From positions 29,734,001-29,798,000 of the forward strand of contig OX621254.1 in the NCBI GenBank assembly GCA_951640165.1: 64,000 nt of DNA, in the 5' to 3' direction. The notes under the pieces were generated by a model. The model searched no databases. It was not told where the DNA came from and was given only the letters and a program-made list of their open reading frames with translations. The translations under genes and the position numbers were made by a program. The DNA comes from Pseudoips prasinana (lineage: Eukaryota; Arthropoda; Insecta; Lepidoptera; Nolidae). Position 1 is the first letter of the stretch. Every line of letters begins with the position of its first letter. This document shows, piece after piece, positions 32,755 to 44,195 of the stretch.

Positions 32755-33200
32755 ATAATAACTTTAATGTTAGACTTAAACTAGATAATTAAACATAATC
32801 TCTTGACAATAACTTGATACGAGCTAGCTAAATATCAATGCTATAATAAAATAATTTTATAAATGTTTTCATACAATGTGTACCTAAATATCTATGTTAC
32901 TAGAAATAATAATGTATACAACTATATTACTACAAACATGTTCTGACTATTTACAACCGTTTTTTTAAAGTCTACGTGAATAAAAACCTTTTTTTTTTAT
33001 TTATTTATTTTGTTATGTTTCTGCGTGCGATTAAGGTCGCGAGAGCTCTTTGGGGTGGAGGGAGCAACACTTGTTTGCTGACGATTAAAGGTCGACAACT
33101 GCACCCGCAACGCCTCTGGTGTTGCGAGTGTCCATGGGCGGCGGTGATCACTTATCATCAGGTGACCCACTTGTCACCCTCTGTTATTAAAAAAAAAACA
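32755..33200 (+). repeat. LINE-like tail V followed by another LINE 3' end
   Basis: 32755-33005 is a family V tail ending in TTTATTTATTTTG. 33010-33200 is a different retroposon 3' end (GGCGGTGATCACTTATCATC, AGGTGACCCAC) with an A run, matching the 3'UTR style of the fragment at 55080-55200 (reversed). Confidence 0.6.
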
Positions 33201-33239
33201 TCTGGGACTAAGAGGAATTTCAAGGACTGTCTGGTTGTT

Positions 33240-33415
33240 AGCATGTAGTAGAGTGTTTCAAGCCACCCAGTAGACCTCTGACATTGCTTAAAGACTGTTG
33301 TCTAACGACAATAACCAGGAAGCAAGGTGACGTTCAGAAGTTAAACTACTGACGGTCACCCATCTATAGTGTGTCCGCATGCTTAGGTGCTTTACCTCGT
33401 TGATCACTTACTGGT
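33240..33415. repeat. Dispersed repeat fragment, family X
   Basis: Diverged copy (AAGCCACCCAGTAGACCTCT, GACGGTCACCCATCTATAG) of 55550-55745. Confidence 0.55.
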
Positions 33416-33657
33416 GTGTGCAACTAAATTTTAACAGATATTTCTCAGTGTTAACACAGAATTGTACATAAAACAAGTTTAAAACAACTATAAAAGTAAA
33501 ATTGCTTAAAATTGCACGGCTTACTAAAAAACTTCTTATTATTTAAGTGACAAAAGGACTTGGGAATAAGTATATCTAAATTAATACAATTAGAAAATAA
33601 AAATAAAAAAGGATTCCTACTGAGTTTTCGGACAGTTTTCTTTCTTTCTTTTTTCTC

Positions 33658-33703
33658 AGTAGCTACTTCATCGTGCACTACAGTGCACGATGAAGTAGCT
33701 ACT
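33658..33703. repeat. 22-bp perfect hairpin, 2-nt spacer
   Basis: AGTAGCTACTTCATCGTGCACT and its exact complement are separated by AC only. An almost loopless palindrome in intron 9. Confidence 0.85.
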
Positions 33704-33729
33704 ACTGAGAGTTAGGTGAAAAAATTGGG

Positions 33730-33865
33730 TTACATTAGTAGTTAATGTAACGCAATGTATTCAAAATGAAAATAAGTAATTATTTGGCGTAAATTAGTTA
33801 CATTAGTAGTTAATGTAACGCAATGTATTCAAAATGATTGCAAGTAATTATTTGGCGTAAATTAG
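33730..33865. repeat. 68-bp tandem duplication
   Basis: Two adjacent units starting GTTACATTAGTAGTTAATGT, differing only around GAAAATAAG versus GATTGCAAG. Confidence 0.85.
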
Positions 33866-34139
33866 TTTTTTTAATTACTATTATTTTTTAATTACCTACC
33901 TAAAACATATTTGACTAAATAGTCAGCGCTTTTAATTAGAAGCATTTTTAAATGGTGTGCGGGAATGAATACTATTTTTATTTAATTAATTCAATGACCT
34001 TTGTTGTATTTAAACAATTATTTAAAGCAATTGGTTGATATGATTTATTGAGTACTAGCTGAACTCTGCGCCATCTATCGAAGATTGGTCGTACTAATTC
34101 TATTAAGGACGTACAGACCAACATGCATTATTAAATACA

Positions 34140-34435
34140 TAGACATAGACAGAACCATTCAGACAATATGTAGTAAAAATATAGCTACAATTTAGATAAT
34201 TAAACCTACACATGATCCTTGACAATAACTTAATTTTAGTTTGCTAAATATCGTTACTGTTATAAAATAAATCTTATTGTAAATTATTTCCTACAATCCG
34301 TGTACCTAAATATCTATATGTACCTAGAAATCATTTATAAATTACTGCGAAGATGTTCTGACTATTTACAAGCGCTTTTTTAAAGTCTACGTGAATAAAA
34401 ACCTTTTTTATTTTATTTATTTTTTATTTTATATA
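34140..34435 (+). repeat. LINE-like 3' end, family V
   Basis: Diverged copy ending ATAAAAACC and (TTTTATTTA)n. Confidence 0.6.
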
Positions 34436-34677
34436 TCGGTTTCTCCGATATATATATATATGAGCGAGATTACTATACACATTCACAATAGACTCTTATA
34501 GTGTTGTACCAACTAAAAGAAACTCTAACAATTTATAACTACAATACTGTTATCAAATTTGATCATTTCTTTAAAAATTATTAATAGGTACTACATTAAG
34601 CACAACCTTTTAAATATATTATGTAGGTACTTATTGCTTTACAAATTAAAATTGAAAATCTTGATCACATTATTTGC

Positions 34678-34950
34678 CTCTAGGGTCGGGCTAAAACTGA
34701 TTTTGGGATTATTCTCTAAAACGAAAAAAATTCTCAGTATCAGCCCGATGTCTGGTAGTTGGCGGTATTATACCCCCGTGCCTCGGAGAGCATGTAAAAC
34801 CGCCGGTCATGTACCTGACCTATTTCCGGTCGTGTAGCTAGTCGTCCCATGAGACTAATGGAATAGAAGGTGCTCCTGTGCGCACACACATGGCTAGTCT
34901 CCATAGCAACTGACCGCCGTGGCCGAAATTCGGCTAGAAGGACATTTATT
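34678..34950 (+). repeat. tRNA-derived SINE, family II, 5'-truncated
   Basis: Lacks the tRNA head; body begins at GGGTCGGGCTAAAACTG and ends AAGGACATTTATTATTTT. Confidence 0.7.
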
Positions 34951-35525
34951 ATTTTGTGGAATAGTATGTATAAGTGTTTAATTTTTTATTTTTCCTATCG
35001 CTATACTCCCGTTATTATTACTTAATATTAAATATAGTATTAAAAATACATTTTCTTTTTATTTAATAATTCTTGTACACACAAAAAATACAATAAATAG
35101 ACAAAAATACGAAGAGATGAATAGTACAAAGGTGCTGCTTATTTCGCAAGAAATTTCTTCCAGTAGACCCGCGACAGGAAAATTTTTAAAGAGCTATAAT
35201 AATGTGTGTAGGTCTATAGTACACTTACATACTAATAATTGCATATATACTTAAATACATATAAATATTATATCCAATTTAGACTTAACAATAAACTAAA
35301 TACTAATAATACATTCTATGAGGATGAAATTGAAAGATAGTGATTTTTTACTAGTCTTTTGAAAGTGTGAATAGTTTTACAGTTTTCTATATTTTTCGGA
35401 AGAGAGTTTTTTATATTACTTAAATGATTCATTCGAATTATAGTTTTGTAATTTAATTAGATAGAATTTAATTTAGTAATTTATTTTATTCCCTATTTAG
35501 TTTTATTTTAGTTTTAAGTCACTTA
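34951..35525. other. AT-rich intron sequence
   Basis: No gene. 35130-35165 (GCTTATTTCGCAAGAAATTT) resembles 62778-62800, so a dispersed repeat piece is present. Confidence 0.4.
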
Positions 35526-38502
35526 GACCAGGGTCGATAATTTTTTAAACCAAAAAAAATAATAGTAGGATGAAACCCATTAGAAAAGGAGGGGAATATT
35601 ATAAAAATGAAAGGAAAAATAATTTACGGGCGATCTGAGTTCGGGAAGGGTATGGGGATGAATTTTTAAGGGTAAAAAACGGTTTTTCTCGATTTCCGGC
35701 AAAACTAAAAGTCCTATCGAAAAAAATCAAATGGCAAATAATTTTTGTTGTAGGTAATAAAAAGATCTAAAACTTTTGTATTAACACTTTTTTCACATAA
35801 CCTAAAATTTATGTGAAAACTTCAAAAAACCAAGTTTTTGGTTTTTTTTTATCTTTTACATAAATTTTTCTTTTTTAACGAAATTTGGTGAAAACTTACC
35901 TTATTATGTCCCAAATACGCTGTAATTTATTTGATTAAAAATATTTATTTTTTCACCTTATTTTGAATTAATATCGAAAAAACACCCTAATTTTCAATCG
36001 AAAAGTCACCCGTCAAAATATCAGCTTTTTTCAAAAAGTTGGTATGTTTTCTGTTCGTTGAAATCTCTACTTTCCGATGGTGAAAAAAAATATATATGTA
36101 CCTATAGTAAATCTTCTCAGAAAATGCAAAAAAAAAATCGAATTCTTTTTATAATTACATCTAAAATTTTGAGCTATTTATTAAAATTAACACTTTATTA
36201 CTCAAAAAATATTAGATTACATGTAACATTGATAAAAAAAAATTGCAAATAAAAATATACTACTATAATTAACAAACAAATAAGTTAATCAAATTAATAT
36301 TTAATAAGACATCTACAATATTTGGAGTAAGTTGTCGAATCTTCTTTAAATTATATGCGTAGATGTCTATTTATATTTTAAGATAAATTATATACCTGAG
36401 TGACCTACGAAAAATAGTAGCCCATCAAAAGGTATTTCATGGAGAAGTGGGGAAGGGGCTAGGCGGGTCTGGGTCTTACTACATACATACTAATAATAAT
36501 CTCCTTAATTTTGCACAAACAAATTTAGTTAATCCCATAAAAAAAAAAATTCAGAATACATAAAAATATATTAAAACTCTATAAAAAATATATAAAATAT
36601 ATATCGTAAATATATTTTTAATAACAAACGTTTGGCCGATTTTCAAATATATTTTATACATTTCAAATATATTTCAGATATATTCAAAATATATGAAATA
36701 TATTTTGAAAATCAGCCAGAAGTTAGTTATTAAAAATATATTTACTATACATATTTTTTATATATTTATACATTTTAAATAGATTTTTAATATATTTATA
36801 ATATATTTTTTATACATTTTGACAATTATTTCTTTAATTTTAATTTTTTAAATATTGTAATGAATAACGTAATCAGAATAAAGTATCTACATTTAATTGT
36901 ACGATTTACATTTATATTTATTTATAATGAGATTTTCTATGACATAAATGAAATTAGGATTAAATAAATCAACTTTTTAATTGAAACAAATTGCAGCGAT
37001 CACATTTGTAGATGATTTTTTTCAAATAAAAAAAAAACTATTTTTTTTAATTAAAATAAATAAAATAAAATAAAAAAGGTTTTTATTCACGTAGACTTTA
37101 AAAAAGCGCTTGTAAATAATCAGAACATGTTTGTAGTAATATAGTTGTATACATTAGATATTAATTCTAGTAACATACATATTTAGGTACATCTTGTATG
37201 AAAACATTTATAAAATTTATTTTATTACAGAAATGATATTTAGCTAGCTCGTATCAAGTTATTGTCAAGAGATTATGTTTAATTACCTAGTTTAAGTCTA
37301 ATATTTTTACAACATATTGTCAATGGTTCTCTCTATATTAAAGGTATTATTATTATGACGGACCTTGTGTTAATAACGACGGTAGCGCTTTAATGCTACC
37401 ACCGGATCCAATGCACCCCAACTGAGAAGACCCAGCGTAACAAACTCAGTGGGTTCATCTACTACCGGTTTCAACACGACCCAGTTGAGACGGTCCGGCG
37501 AAACATACTCAAGCGGGCATGAACACGGGATTTGGTCCAATTAGAGTAATTATTTAGTAGGCAAACACAATATATGCTCGATCGGTTGTCTGAATGCTTA
37601 TTATTTTAGATTATATTTAGGTATACAAAAGTAAAACTTCGAAACAATAACATTATTCATTTTGAGACAGAGTCAATAATTTTAAATTAAGTATATGATA
37701 GCAATCATTTACAGATAGTTCACGTAACACAGCAGATCAGTCATGTCTATATGGCTACAAGATCTCCAGCGAGCGATGTGCAGGTAGGAAGTGAGAGCCA
37801 GACGTCTTTGTCATCGATGTACTCTTTAGTGGTGTAATAACCCCTAGCCATAAGTATACGTTTAATATGTGTTTTAAAACTTGTGTCAGGCAGATCAGTA
37901 TTTTGAGTAGGAAGCTTGTTATAAAACCTAATACAATTTCCTAAAACTGATTTATTAGTTTTGCTTACTCTAAAGCCTGGCATGGCTAGTTAGTTTAGTT
38001 ATATTTTGACGGGTGACTTTTCGATTGAAAATTAGGGTGTTTTTTCGATATTAATTCAAAATAAGGTGAAAAAATAAATATTTTTAATCAAATAAATTAC
38101 AGCGTATTTGGGACATAAAAAGGTAAGTTTTCACCAAATTTTGTTAAAAAAGAAAAATTAATGTAAAAGATAAAAATAAAAAACCAAAAACTTGGTTTTT
38201 TGAAGTTTTCACATAAATTTTAGGTTATGTGAAAAAAGTGTAAATACAAAAGTTTTAGATCTTTTTATTACCTACAACTTTGCTATTTGACTTTTTTCGA
38301 TAGGACTTTTAGTTTTGCCGGAAATCGAGAAAAACCGTTTTTTACCCCTAAAAACTCACCCCCATCCCCTTCCCGACCTCAGATCGCCCGTAAATTATTT
38401 TTCCTTTCATTTTTATAATATTCCCCTCCTTTTCTAATGGGTTTCATCCTACTATTATTTTTTTTTCACTTTTTATTAATTTTAAACGCTTCTACCCTGG
38501 TC
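35526..38502. mobile_element. 3-kb non-autonomous element with about 500-bp terminal inverted repeats
   Basis: Arms 35526-36021 and 38001-38502 are inverted copies with over 90% visible identity, starting GACCAGGGT and bounded by TA on both sides. The interior holds an AT-rich palindrome (36580-36830), a family V tail (37055-37375) and a LINE fragment (37747-37983) but no transposase. TA target duplication suggests a Tc1/mariner-superfamily origin, which is inference. Confidence 0.75.
37747..37983 (-). mobile_element. LINE C-terminal fragment
   Basis: The minus frame reads GNCIRFYNKLPTQNTDLPDT, FKTHIKRILMARGYYTTKEY and IDDKDVW, the usual carboxy end of CR1/Jockey-like RT proteins. It is nested in the 35526-38502 element. 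Confidence 0.7.
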
Positions 38503-38763
38503 TAACTGCCAAATTGGCAGAAAGTACTCGGTATCTTTTATTATTTATAACATCACGTATTGTAATCACCTCCATTCTATGCAAATAAAGAATTATGATT
38601 ATTATTATATTCTATTTCTGCCCTAGCCAACTGCTCGTTGTCTTCAATTCTTTAATTTTAATATAGTAATACTAAATTTAAAAATAATTGCTTAGAAACT
38701 TGTTATTTATTGAATGATTTAAAAAATAAAGACAAGACAGACCGCACGGACGGACTAACATTA

Positions 38764-40045
38764 GGTCTTTACCTATGAAATTGCCGTTCTGCAGTACTGG
38801 CCATTTCAAATCAAAATAATTTTTGTTTGGCTAAGAATTCTAATTTCAAATTAATTTTATTTTAAAAACATGGATTCTTTTTTCCAAAAGTAGTCATTTC
38901 TTTATTGATTAGTGTTACATTTTCATCGCATTTCAATCTTTTTCGTCATCATGGATACGTTAAAAATTCGAGTAATTATGGAATATGAGTACCGTCGTGG
39001 CAGCAACGCGGCACAAGCGGCACGCAACATCAACGACGTTTACGGAGCTAACACTACAAACCAACGCACCACCTGTTATTGGTTTGCTCGCTTCCGTTCT
39101 GGAAATTTCGACCTGAAAAATGAACCTCGCGGTCGTCCGAAGACTTTGGTCGACAATGACGAATTAAAGGCGGTTGTGGAAGCTGATGATACACAATCTA
39201 CGGCTGAATTAGCAGCAGCTTTCGACGTTAGCGTCAAAACAATATTGGTCCATTTGCGTCAAATTGGCAAGGTAAAAAAGCTTGACAAATGGGTGCCCCA
39301 CGAACTCAATGATCGCCAGCGCGAAGTACGCGTCGAGACGTGCCTTGCACTGCTCAACAGACACACAAATGAAGGAATTTTGAACCGCATTGTTACCTGC
39401 GATGAAAAATGGATTCTGTTTGATAACCGCAAGCGCTCAGCAAGTTGGTTGGATCCTGGTTCAGCACCTAAACAATGCCCTAAACGAAAACTTACCCCTA
39501 GAAAAGTGATGGTCACTGTTTGGTGGTCTAGCGCCGGTGTGATTCATCACAGCTTCTTACCAAACGGGGTGAGCATTACTGCAGATGTGTACTGTGAAGA
39601 ACTGAGCACAATGATGGAGAAGCTGGCGCATCTCCAACCAGCATTGGTCAATCGCTCGTCTCCGCTGCTCCTGCACGACAACGCGCGACCTCATACTGCA
39701 CAGCAGACGGTCTCCAAGTTGCAAGAACTGGGGTTGGAAGCTCTCCGTCATCCGCCCTACTCACCAGACCTTGCGCCTACAGACTACTACTTTTTCCAGA
39801 ATTTGGATAACTTCTTGGCGGGAAAAAAATTCAATACCCGAGAGGCAGTACAAAATGCCTTTGAAGAATTTGTTGCCTCCCGTCCAGCTGATTTCTTTAA
39901 GAAGGGCATCAATAAACTGCCACTGCGATGGCAAAGATGCATTGATTGCATGGGTGATTACTTCGATTAATACAAATAAAAAAATTCATGAAAAAAATTC
40001 GTTTAAATTTTTTCATACAAAACGGCAATTTCATAGGTAAAGACC
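38764..40045 (+). mobile_element. Mariner transposon copy 1, complete
   Basis: 1,282 bp, TA on both sides, terminal inverted repeats of 28 bp with one mismatch starting GGTCTTTACCTATGAAATTG. It encodes an uninterrupted transposase. It inserted in interspersed repeat IX within intron 9 of gene 1; the empty target is seen at about 25365-25375 and 45055. Confidence 0.95.
38951..39970 (+). CDS. Mariner transposase (cecropia-type), copy 1
   Basis: 339 aa from MDTLKIRVIMEYEYRRG; a 13-residue upstream in-frame extension from 38912 is not needed. Order: two N-terminal helix-turn-helix regions (about 1-110), WVPHEL linker motif, then the DDE/D domain. Catalytic Asp151 (VTCDEKW), Asp243 (HDNARPH) and Asp278 (YSPDLAPTDY) with 34 residues between the last two define D34D mariner. 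Ends CMGDYFD. The protein binds the inverted repeats and catalyses cut-and-paste at TA. No stops or frameshifts; possibly active. Confidence 0.95.
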   Translation: MDTLKIRVIMEYEYRRGSNAAQAARNINDVYGANTTNQRTTCYWFARFRSGNFDLKNEPRGRPKTLVDNDELKAVVEADDTQSTAELAAAFDVSVKTILVHLRQIGKVKKLDKWVPHELNDRQREVRVETCLALLNRHTNEGILNRIVTCDEKWILFDNRKRSASWLDPGSAPKQCPKRKLTPRKVMVTVWWSSAGVIHHSFLPNGVSITADVYCEELSTMMEKLAHLQPALVNRSSPLLLHDNARPHTAQQTVSKLQELGLEALRHPPYSPDLAPTDYYFFQNLDNFLAGKKFNTREAVQNAFEEFVASRPADFFKKGINKLPLRWQRCIDCMGDYFD

Positions 40046-40164
40046 TATTATATATTTTTTGTTATTTTTATACGATCTCTGTTATGTTTATGTACCTACT
40101 GCATTGTGAGCTTGACAAGTACAAGTGTATGTAACTACCCAAGGGCTCATTTTATTTTATAATA

Positions 40165-40412
40165 ATAATAATATCTAGGGACAATGTCACATTGATCATC
40201 CTAGCCCCAAACTAAGCAAAGCTTGTACTATGGGTACCAGGCGACGATATACATACTTATATAGATAGATAAATACTTATATACATAGAAAACACCCACG
40301 ACTCAGAAACAAATATTCGTGCTCATCACACAAATATTTGCACTTACCGGGATTTGAACCCAGGACCACCAGCTTCGTAGGCAGGAGCACTACCAACTAG
40401 GCTACGGTGACC
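40165..40412 (-). repeat. tRNA-derived SINE, family III
   Basis: Reverse copy whose tRNA head ends 43 bp before exon 10 of gene 1, so it borders the branch-point and acceptor region. Confidence 0.8.
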
Positions 40413-40455
40413 GTAAAAAAATGTCATTATTTCAATTAATTTCTTGGCACATCAG

Positions 40456-40561
40456 GTACGATAACGATGGCTGCGACGGCGGTCACGTGGGTGGAGCTAT
40501 GAAATACATCGTGAACTACGGGATTCCTACTGAACAGGACTACGGTTTCTACATTGCAAAT
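40456..40561 (+). CDS. Gene 1 exon 10
   Basis: Acceptor GGCACATCAG, donor GTAAGT. Encodes YDNDGCDGGHVGGAMKYIVN and YGIPTEQDYGFYIAN, the conserved GC.GG and GIPTE.DYG region of C1A. 106 nt, equal to gene 2 exon 54473-54578. Confidence 0.9.
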
Positions 40562-40861
40562 GTAAGTTATAATAATATCTCTACTATAACCCACCTTCCG
40601 TGCGTTTAACTGCTTTTGCCATACCTACTATTGGAATCAAATATAACAGCTCACTTAGGACCCTTAAATTGATCCTCGGTGCTTTTGCAGCTGGCTTCTC
40701 TAGTTTGCAATTTACTCGTTTAATGAGGCTATAGCCTCTTTATATCATCCTGTCTCCCGCTTTGCTCTGGTGGGAAGTGAAACTATTCATTTCTAACTCC
40801 TCCCTTTTTTCTTTCTGATTGAATTCGTTGCGGGATCCAAGACAGTTAAAGCCATTCCCCG

Positions 40862-41250
40862 GGACATGCCTGAGCCTCACCGCTCAGTGTCATTTCATTG
40901 TGTGCCACTGTTGATCGTGGCTTACAGGAGTTGCAGTGGTGGGTTAGAGGGAGGGACTAGTCCCGATCCCTACTATAAGTATACGCTGTGTGGAGACGAA
41001 CACGGTGTGGTGACGGCGGCGAATATCAGAATATCATCACCCTATCTCATGCCGTGGGGGACGTAGAAGTCGACCTGAGGGAATATCTACCAGAGGACGG
41101 GCAGCAGCTTCCTTCTGGGTACTATGACCATCTTACTGCGATCGCCAACCCGTTTGATAAGTGTGGCGATTATGGCATATCCCCCAAGATGTTCCTTGGT
41201 GAGGCTTTTGTCCAGCAGTGGGCTTCTATCAGCTGTAATGATGATAATAA
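40862..41250 (+). repeat. Dispersed repeat with RTE-like tail
   Basis: CTCAGTGTCATTTCATTGTG (40883) recurs near 21096 and 46030. 40985-41250 matches 56830-57060 reversed and ends GAGGCTTTTGTCCAGCAGTG with ATGATGATAATAAG. Three overlapping ORFs are repeat-derived. 41251-41742 shows nothing else. Confidence 0.6.
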
Positions 41251-41742
41251 GTTTAAAAGAATTATTAAAGCCAAATTGTGTAGCAGGACATATTACAAAA
41301 TTTCCGATTATTTAAGTGCAAGAAGTGCTTGGGATTGAGTTGTTCTGAATCAACACACATAATTGTAATTAATCTTAAGTATATTTAATGTCAAAAACGG
41401 ATTCCTACTGCGTTTTCTCATGCACTGCACGGTAGGGTAAACTGACAATATATTATGTTATATTCTACTTAAATGTATTTATTTACGGAATAAATGAATT
41501 TTGAATTGAATTTGAACTTTGATGATGATGATGACAATAAGTATACAAACCAGATATGATCTTAGTATTAAATAACTGTAAAATATACTGGGAATATGAG
41601 AATAGAAACGGACAAGTCACCTGATTACCAAGCATTGGTAGAGCGTGCAGGTTCGATTCCTGCCGGTAGATTACATGAATGTTTTTCCAGTTTTAGGTAA
41701 GTATTTACAAAACTAAAGTTTGATTCATCGTCTTGTTCCCAG

Positions 41743-41927
41743 AATGGTTACTGTAATATCTCGAATGAGATGAGTGTTACATTGATCGGCGGCTTTGCAC
41801 AAGTGACTCCTCGTTACCCTAACGCCATGAAGGTGGCTCTCGTCAAGTATGGAGCCGTCGCTGCAACTTTGCAAGCTGATATTAACATGCATTTGTACTA
41901 TAACGGGATATTTTACGACGTTGATAG
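41743..41927 (+). CDS. Gene 1 exon 11
   Basis: Acceptor TTGTTCCCAG, donor GTAAGA. Encodes NGYCNISNEMSVTLIGGFAQ, then MKVALVKYGAVAATLQADIN and YYNGIFYD, the C1A right-domain strand region (GPV.V.I......Y..GI). 185 nt, identical in length and phase to gene 2. Confidence 0.9.
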
Positions 41928-42029
41928 GTAAGACTATATTTTATATCTTCCGCTCGCGTAAAGTATTAAGACATCTAAACGTTCATTTTCTATCTGATCC
42001 CAAATAAAGCAGAATTTTTTTTTTCTTTT

Positions 42030-42237
42030 TTAAAAGACAACGCCCGCATTAAGGAACCTAATCCCTGTGTCGCGGGGTACTTTACAAACATTTAATAGTC
42101 GGACACAAATTACATCCAGACTCGGAACAACTATTTATGGGTCACACAAATAGTTGTCCAGCGCGGGACCCGAGCCCGAGACATGAAGCGGCGAGGCAAC
42201 TGGTTTAGCCGCTGCGCCACACGTGCAGTCAAATTTT
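42030..42237 (-). repeat. tRNA-derived SINE, family I
   Basis: Minus strand: head GCGCAGCGGCTAAACCAGTT, B-box-like GGGCTCGGGTCCC, body with GGGTACTTT complement CCGCGACACAGGGATTA. Copies at 44015-44195, 56028-56195 and 60755-60950. Confidence 0.75.
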
Positions 42238-42268
42238 GGCCAACTAAATGTTATTTTTCTATCTCTTG

Positions 42269-42505
42269 AGAACAATAATATCCTGGGACAATATTCACAC
42301 ACGGCCCGAAACCAGATACTTAACTGATATGCTACGTATACTACTTTTCTTTTGTGTACACATACTTTTATAGATAATTACACCCAGACTCAGACCCAGA
42401 CAAACAGAGATATTCATGCACACTAATATCTGTCCTGGGTGGGAATCAAACCCACGACCTGCTGCAAAGGAAAGGAATTATCCACCAGATCAACCGGCCA
42501 TCATT
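42269..42505 (-). repeat. tRNA-derived SINE, family IV
   Basis: Head near 42450-42505 with B box complement of GGGTTTGATTCCC; body ACACCCAGACTCAGACC. Another copy is only 340 bp away (42848-43110). Between them 42506-42770 holds a 130-bp near-duplicate (CTCTTGAGAACA, CTGGATGAAAGGTAC) in two tandem versions. Confidence 0.75.
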
Positions 42506-42847
42506 AAGGTATTTTATTCTCGATGAAAGGTACCTTGAATAGCTCCTTATCGGCAGCTATCTGCAGCGGAAAGTTTTAGAGATCAGCAGAAACAAAGATA
42601 CAGGCAAGCAGATCAGTTGGTCTGCTGAAGAGCATCTCTTGAGAACAGTATCTTATTCTGGATGAAAGGTACGTTATTTTTAACGTCAGCTATCTGCCAT
42701 GCAAAGTCCAAGATTAGTCGGATCAAAGGTACAGACAGATAGACCTGTTGGGCGGCTGAGGAGCATTTAACCATGTTGGTTGTTGATACTTATTTTATAT
42801 ATTTTATTTTAAATTGGCGGACTTAATAATATAGGCATTATAATAAT

Positions 42848-43110
42848 AGATAATAATATTCTGGGACATTACTTACACATGGCCGTCTGATCCCAAACTA
42901 AGCAGAACTTGTACGATGGAAACTAGATAACTGATATGCTATATACACTACTTTTCTTTTGTAAATACATACTTACATAGATAATTACAACCAGACTCAG
43001 GACAAACAGACATGTTCATGCACACAAATATTTGTCCTCGGTGGGAATGGAACCCACGACCTGAGGCGTGGAAAGCAAGCATTTACCAACCACGCCAACA
43101 GGGCTGTCAA
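42848..43110 (-). repeat. tRNA-derived SINE, family IV
   Basis: Full-length reverse copy, ending about 35 bp before exon 12. Head has the complement of TTGGCGTGGTTGGTAAATGC. Confidence 0.8.
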
Positions 43111-43146
43111 TATTGATAAGACCTTCCAAAAATTTATTTGTTACAG

Positions 43147-43336
43147 TGTCCAGTCAAAAGAGAATTATTTGAACCATGCAGTCACCGTGGTGGGATACGG
43201 GGTCCGCGACGGTGATGACTACTGGCTGGTGAAGAACTCTTGGGGGGAGACCTGGGGAGAAGGCGGATACATGCTCATATCCGCGAAGGATAACAACTGC
43301 TTCATTCTAGACGACGCTTACTATCCCATCGTTTAA
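43147..43336 (+). CDS. Gene 1 exon 12 with stop
   Basis: Acceptor ATTTGTTACAG. Encodes [40 protein letters not shown] and ends DDAYYPIV. Catalytic His495 ([10 protein letters not shown]) and Asn515 (VKNSWG) are intact. Poly(A) signal follows 10 nt after the stop. Confidence 0.92.
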
Positions 43337-43346
43337 TTTTAAGATT

Positions 43347-43352
43347 AATAAA
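43347..43352 (+). promoter_or_regulatory. Poly(A) signal of gene 1
   Basis: AATAAA 10 nt after the TAA, with a GT-rich stretch (GTTCTTTGAAATATGTTG) shortly downstream. Confidence 0.7.
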
Positions 43353-43518
43353 TTCCACGTGTTCTTTGAAATATGTTGTTTATTTTGTTCCTCATGACGT
43401 CGGTTGAATGACGTCTAAAATAAAACAAAAAAGGTTTTTATTCAAGTAGAGTTTAAAAATGCGCTTGTTTATAGTCAGAACATGTTTGTAGTAATATAAT
43501 AAATAAAATAATAAAATA

Positions 43519-43689
43519 TCTCTACTATTTAAAAATAAGTCGGGTTTTCCTTCCTGACGCTATAACTCCAGAACGCACGAACCGATTTCCACGGTTTTGC
43601 ATTCGTTGGAAAGGTCTCGGGCTCCGTGAGGTTTATAGCAAAGAAAATTTATAAAATTTAACGCGGGTAACACCGCGGGGCACAGCTAG
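43519..43689 (+). mobile_element. Complete short Helitron-like element
   Basis: TCTCTACTATTTAAAAATAA after A, CACAGCTAG before T, hairpin GCGGGTAACACCGC. Close relative of 25763-25931. It follows a family V fragment at 43420-43500. Confidence 0.75.
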
Positions 43690-44014
43690 TGTAATATAAA
43701 TATATATTATATATATATATTGAATTGGTTAACATGTAAATCTTGTAGTACAATTAAGAGTAGGTATTTGTATTGTATTTTATATGATGGAAAAATGGAA
43801 ATCCTTTGAACCTGTCTACCTCTACGGTAAATTGGCCTCAGTCTTCGTATGTATGTATGTAAATGCTTCTAAAACGCTAAATCTTCAACCGCAGAAGAAA
43901 AGGGTTGTGCCAAAAAAATATTTTGTTTTTTTTTTTTAAGAAACATATCTCAGTATCAGCCCGTAGTGAGTAGTAGTTGGCTGTATTTATCTTTCTTTCA
44001 TTATACAAAAAAAG

Positions 44015-44195
44015 TGCTCTCACTACGGAAACCTAATCCTTGTGTCGCGGGGTACTTTACAAACATATAATAGACGGACATAAATTACACCCAGGTCCGA
44101 ACAACTATTCATGGTTCACACGAATTGCGCGGGAATCAAACACGGGACACGAAACGGCGAGACGACTGTCTTAGCCGCTGCGCCACACGTGCTGG
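44015..44195 (-). repeat. tRNA-derived SINE, family I
   Basis: Reverse copy with head complement of GCGCAGCGGCTAAGACAGTC at about 44175. It sits inside a family II-like fragment (43940-44250). Confidence 0.7.

Larger units (their letters stand above)
13677..43336 (+). pseudogene. 26/29-kDa-type papain-like cysteine protease, interrupted and catalytically dead (gene 1)
   Basis: Twelve exons joined by GT-AG borders: 13677-13746, 18743-18833, 20134-20224, 22185-22293, 24859-24994, 26785-26900, 28293-28473, 29382-29534 plus 30875-30960, 32444-32573, 40456-40561, 41743-41927, 43147-43336. All phases agree. Without the transposon in exon 8 they give 547 residues, normal for the insect 26/29-kDa proteinase family: signal peptide about 1-20, N-terminal extension about 25-210, I29 prodomain about 220-310, C1A domain about 335-547. 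Known family members act in secretory granules, lysosome-like compartments or gut. Catalytic His495 and Asn515 and oxyanion Gln346 remain, but the Cys position (353) is Gly. Loss of the nucleophile plus the exon insertion argue for a pseudogene; otherwise intact exons make it young, or a pseudoenzyme if the insertion is spliced out. Family call is by recognition, not by search. Confidence 0.85.

Noticed and set aside
39259..39751. Minus-strand frames inside mariner (also in copies 2 and 3)
   Set aside because: Shadows of the transposase reading frame.
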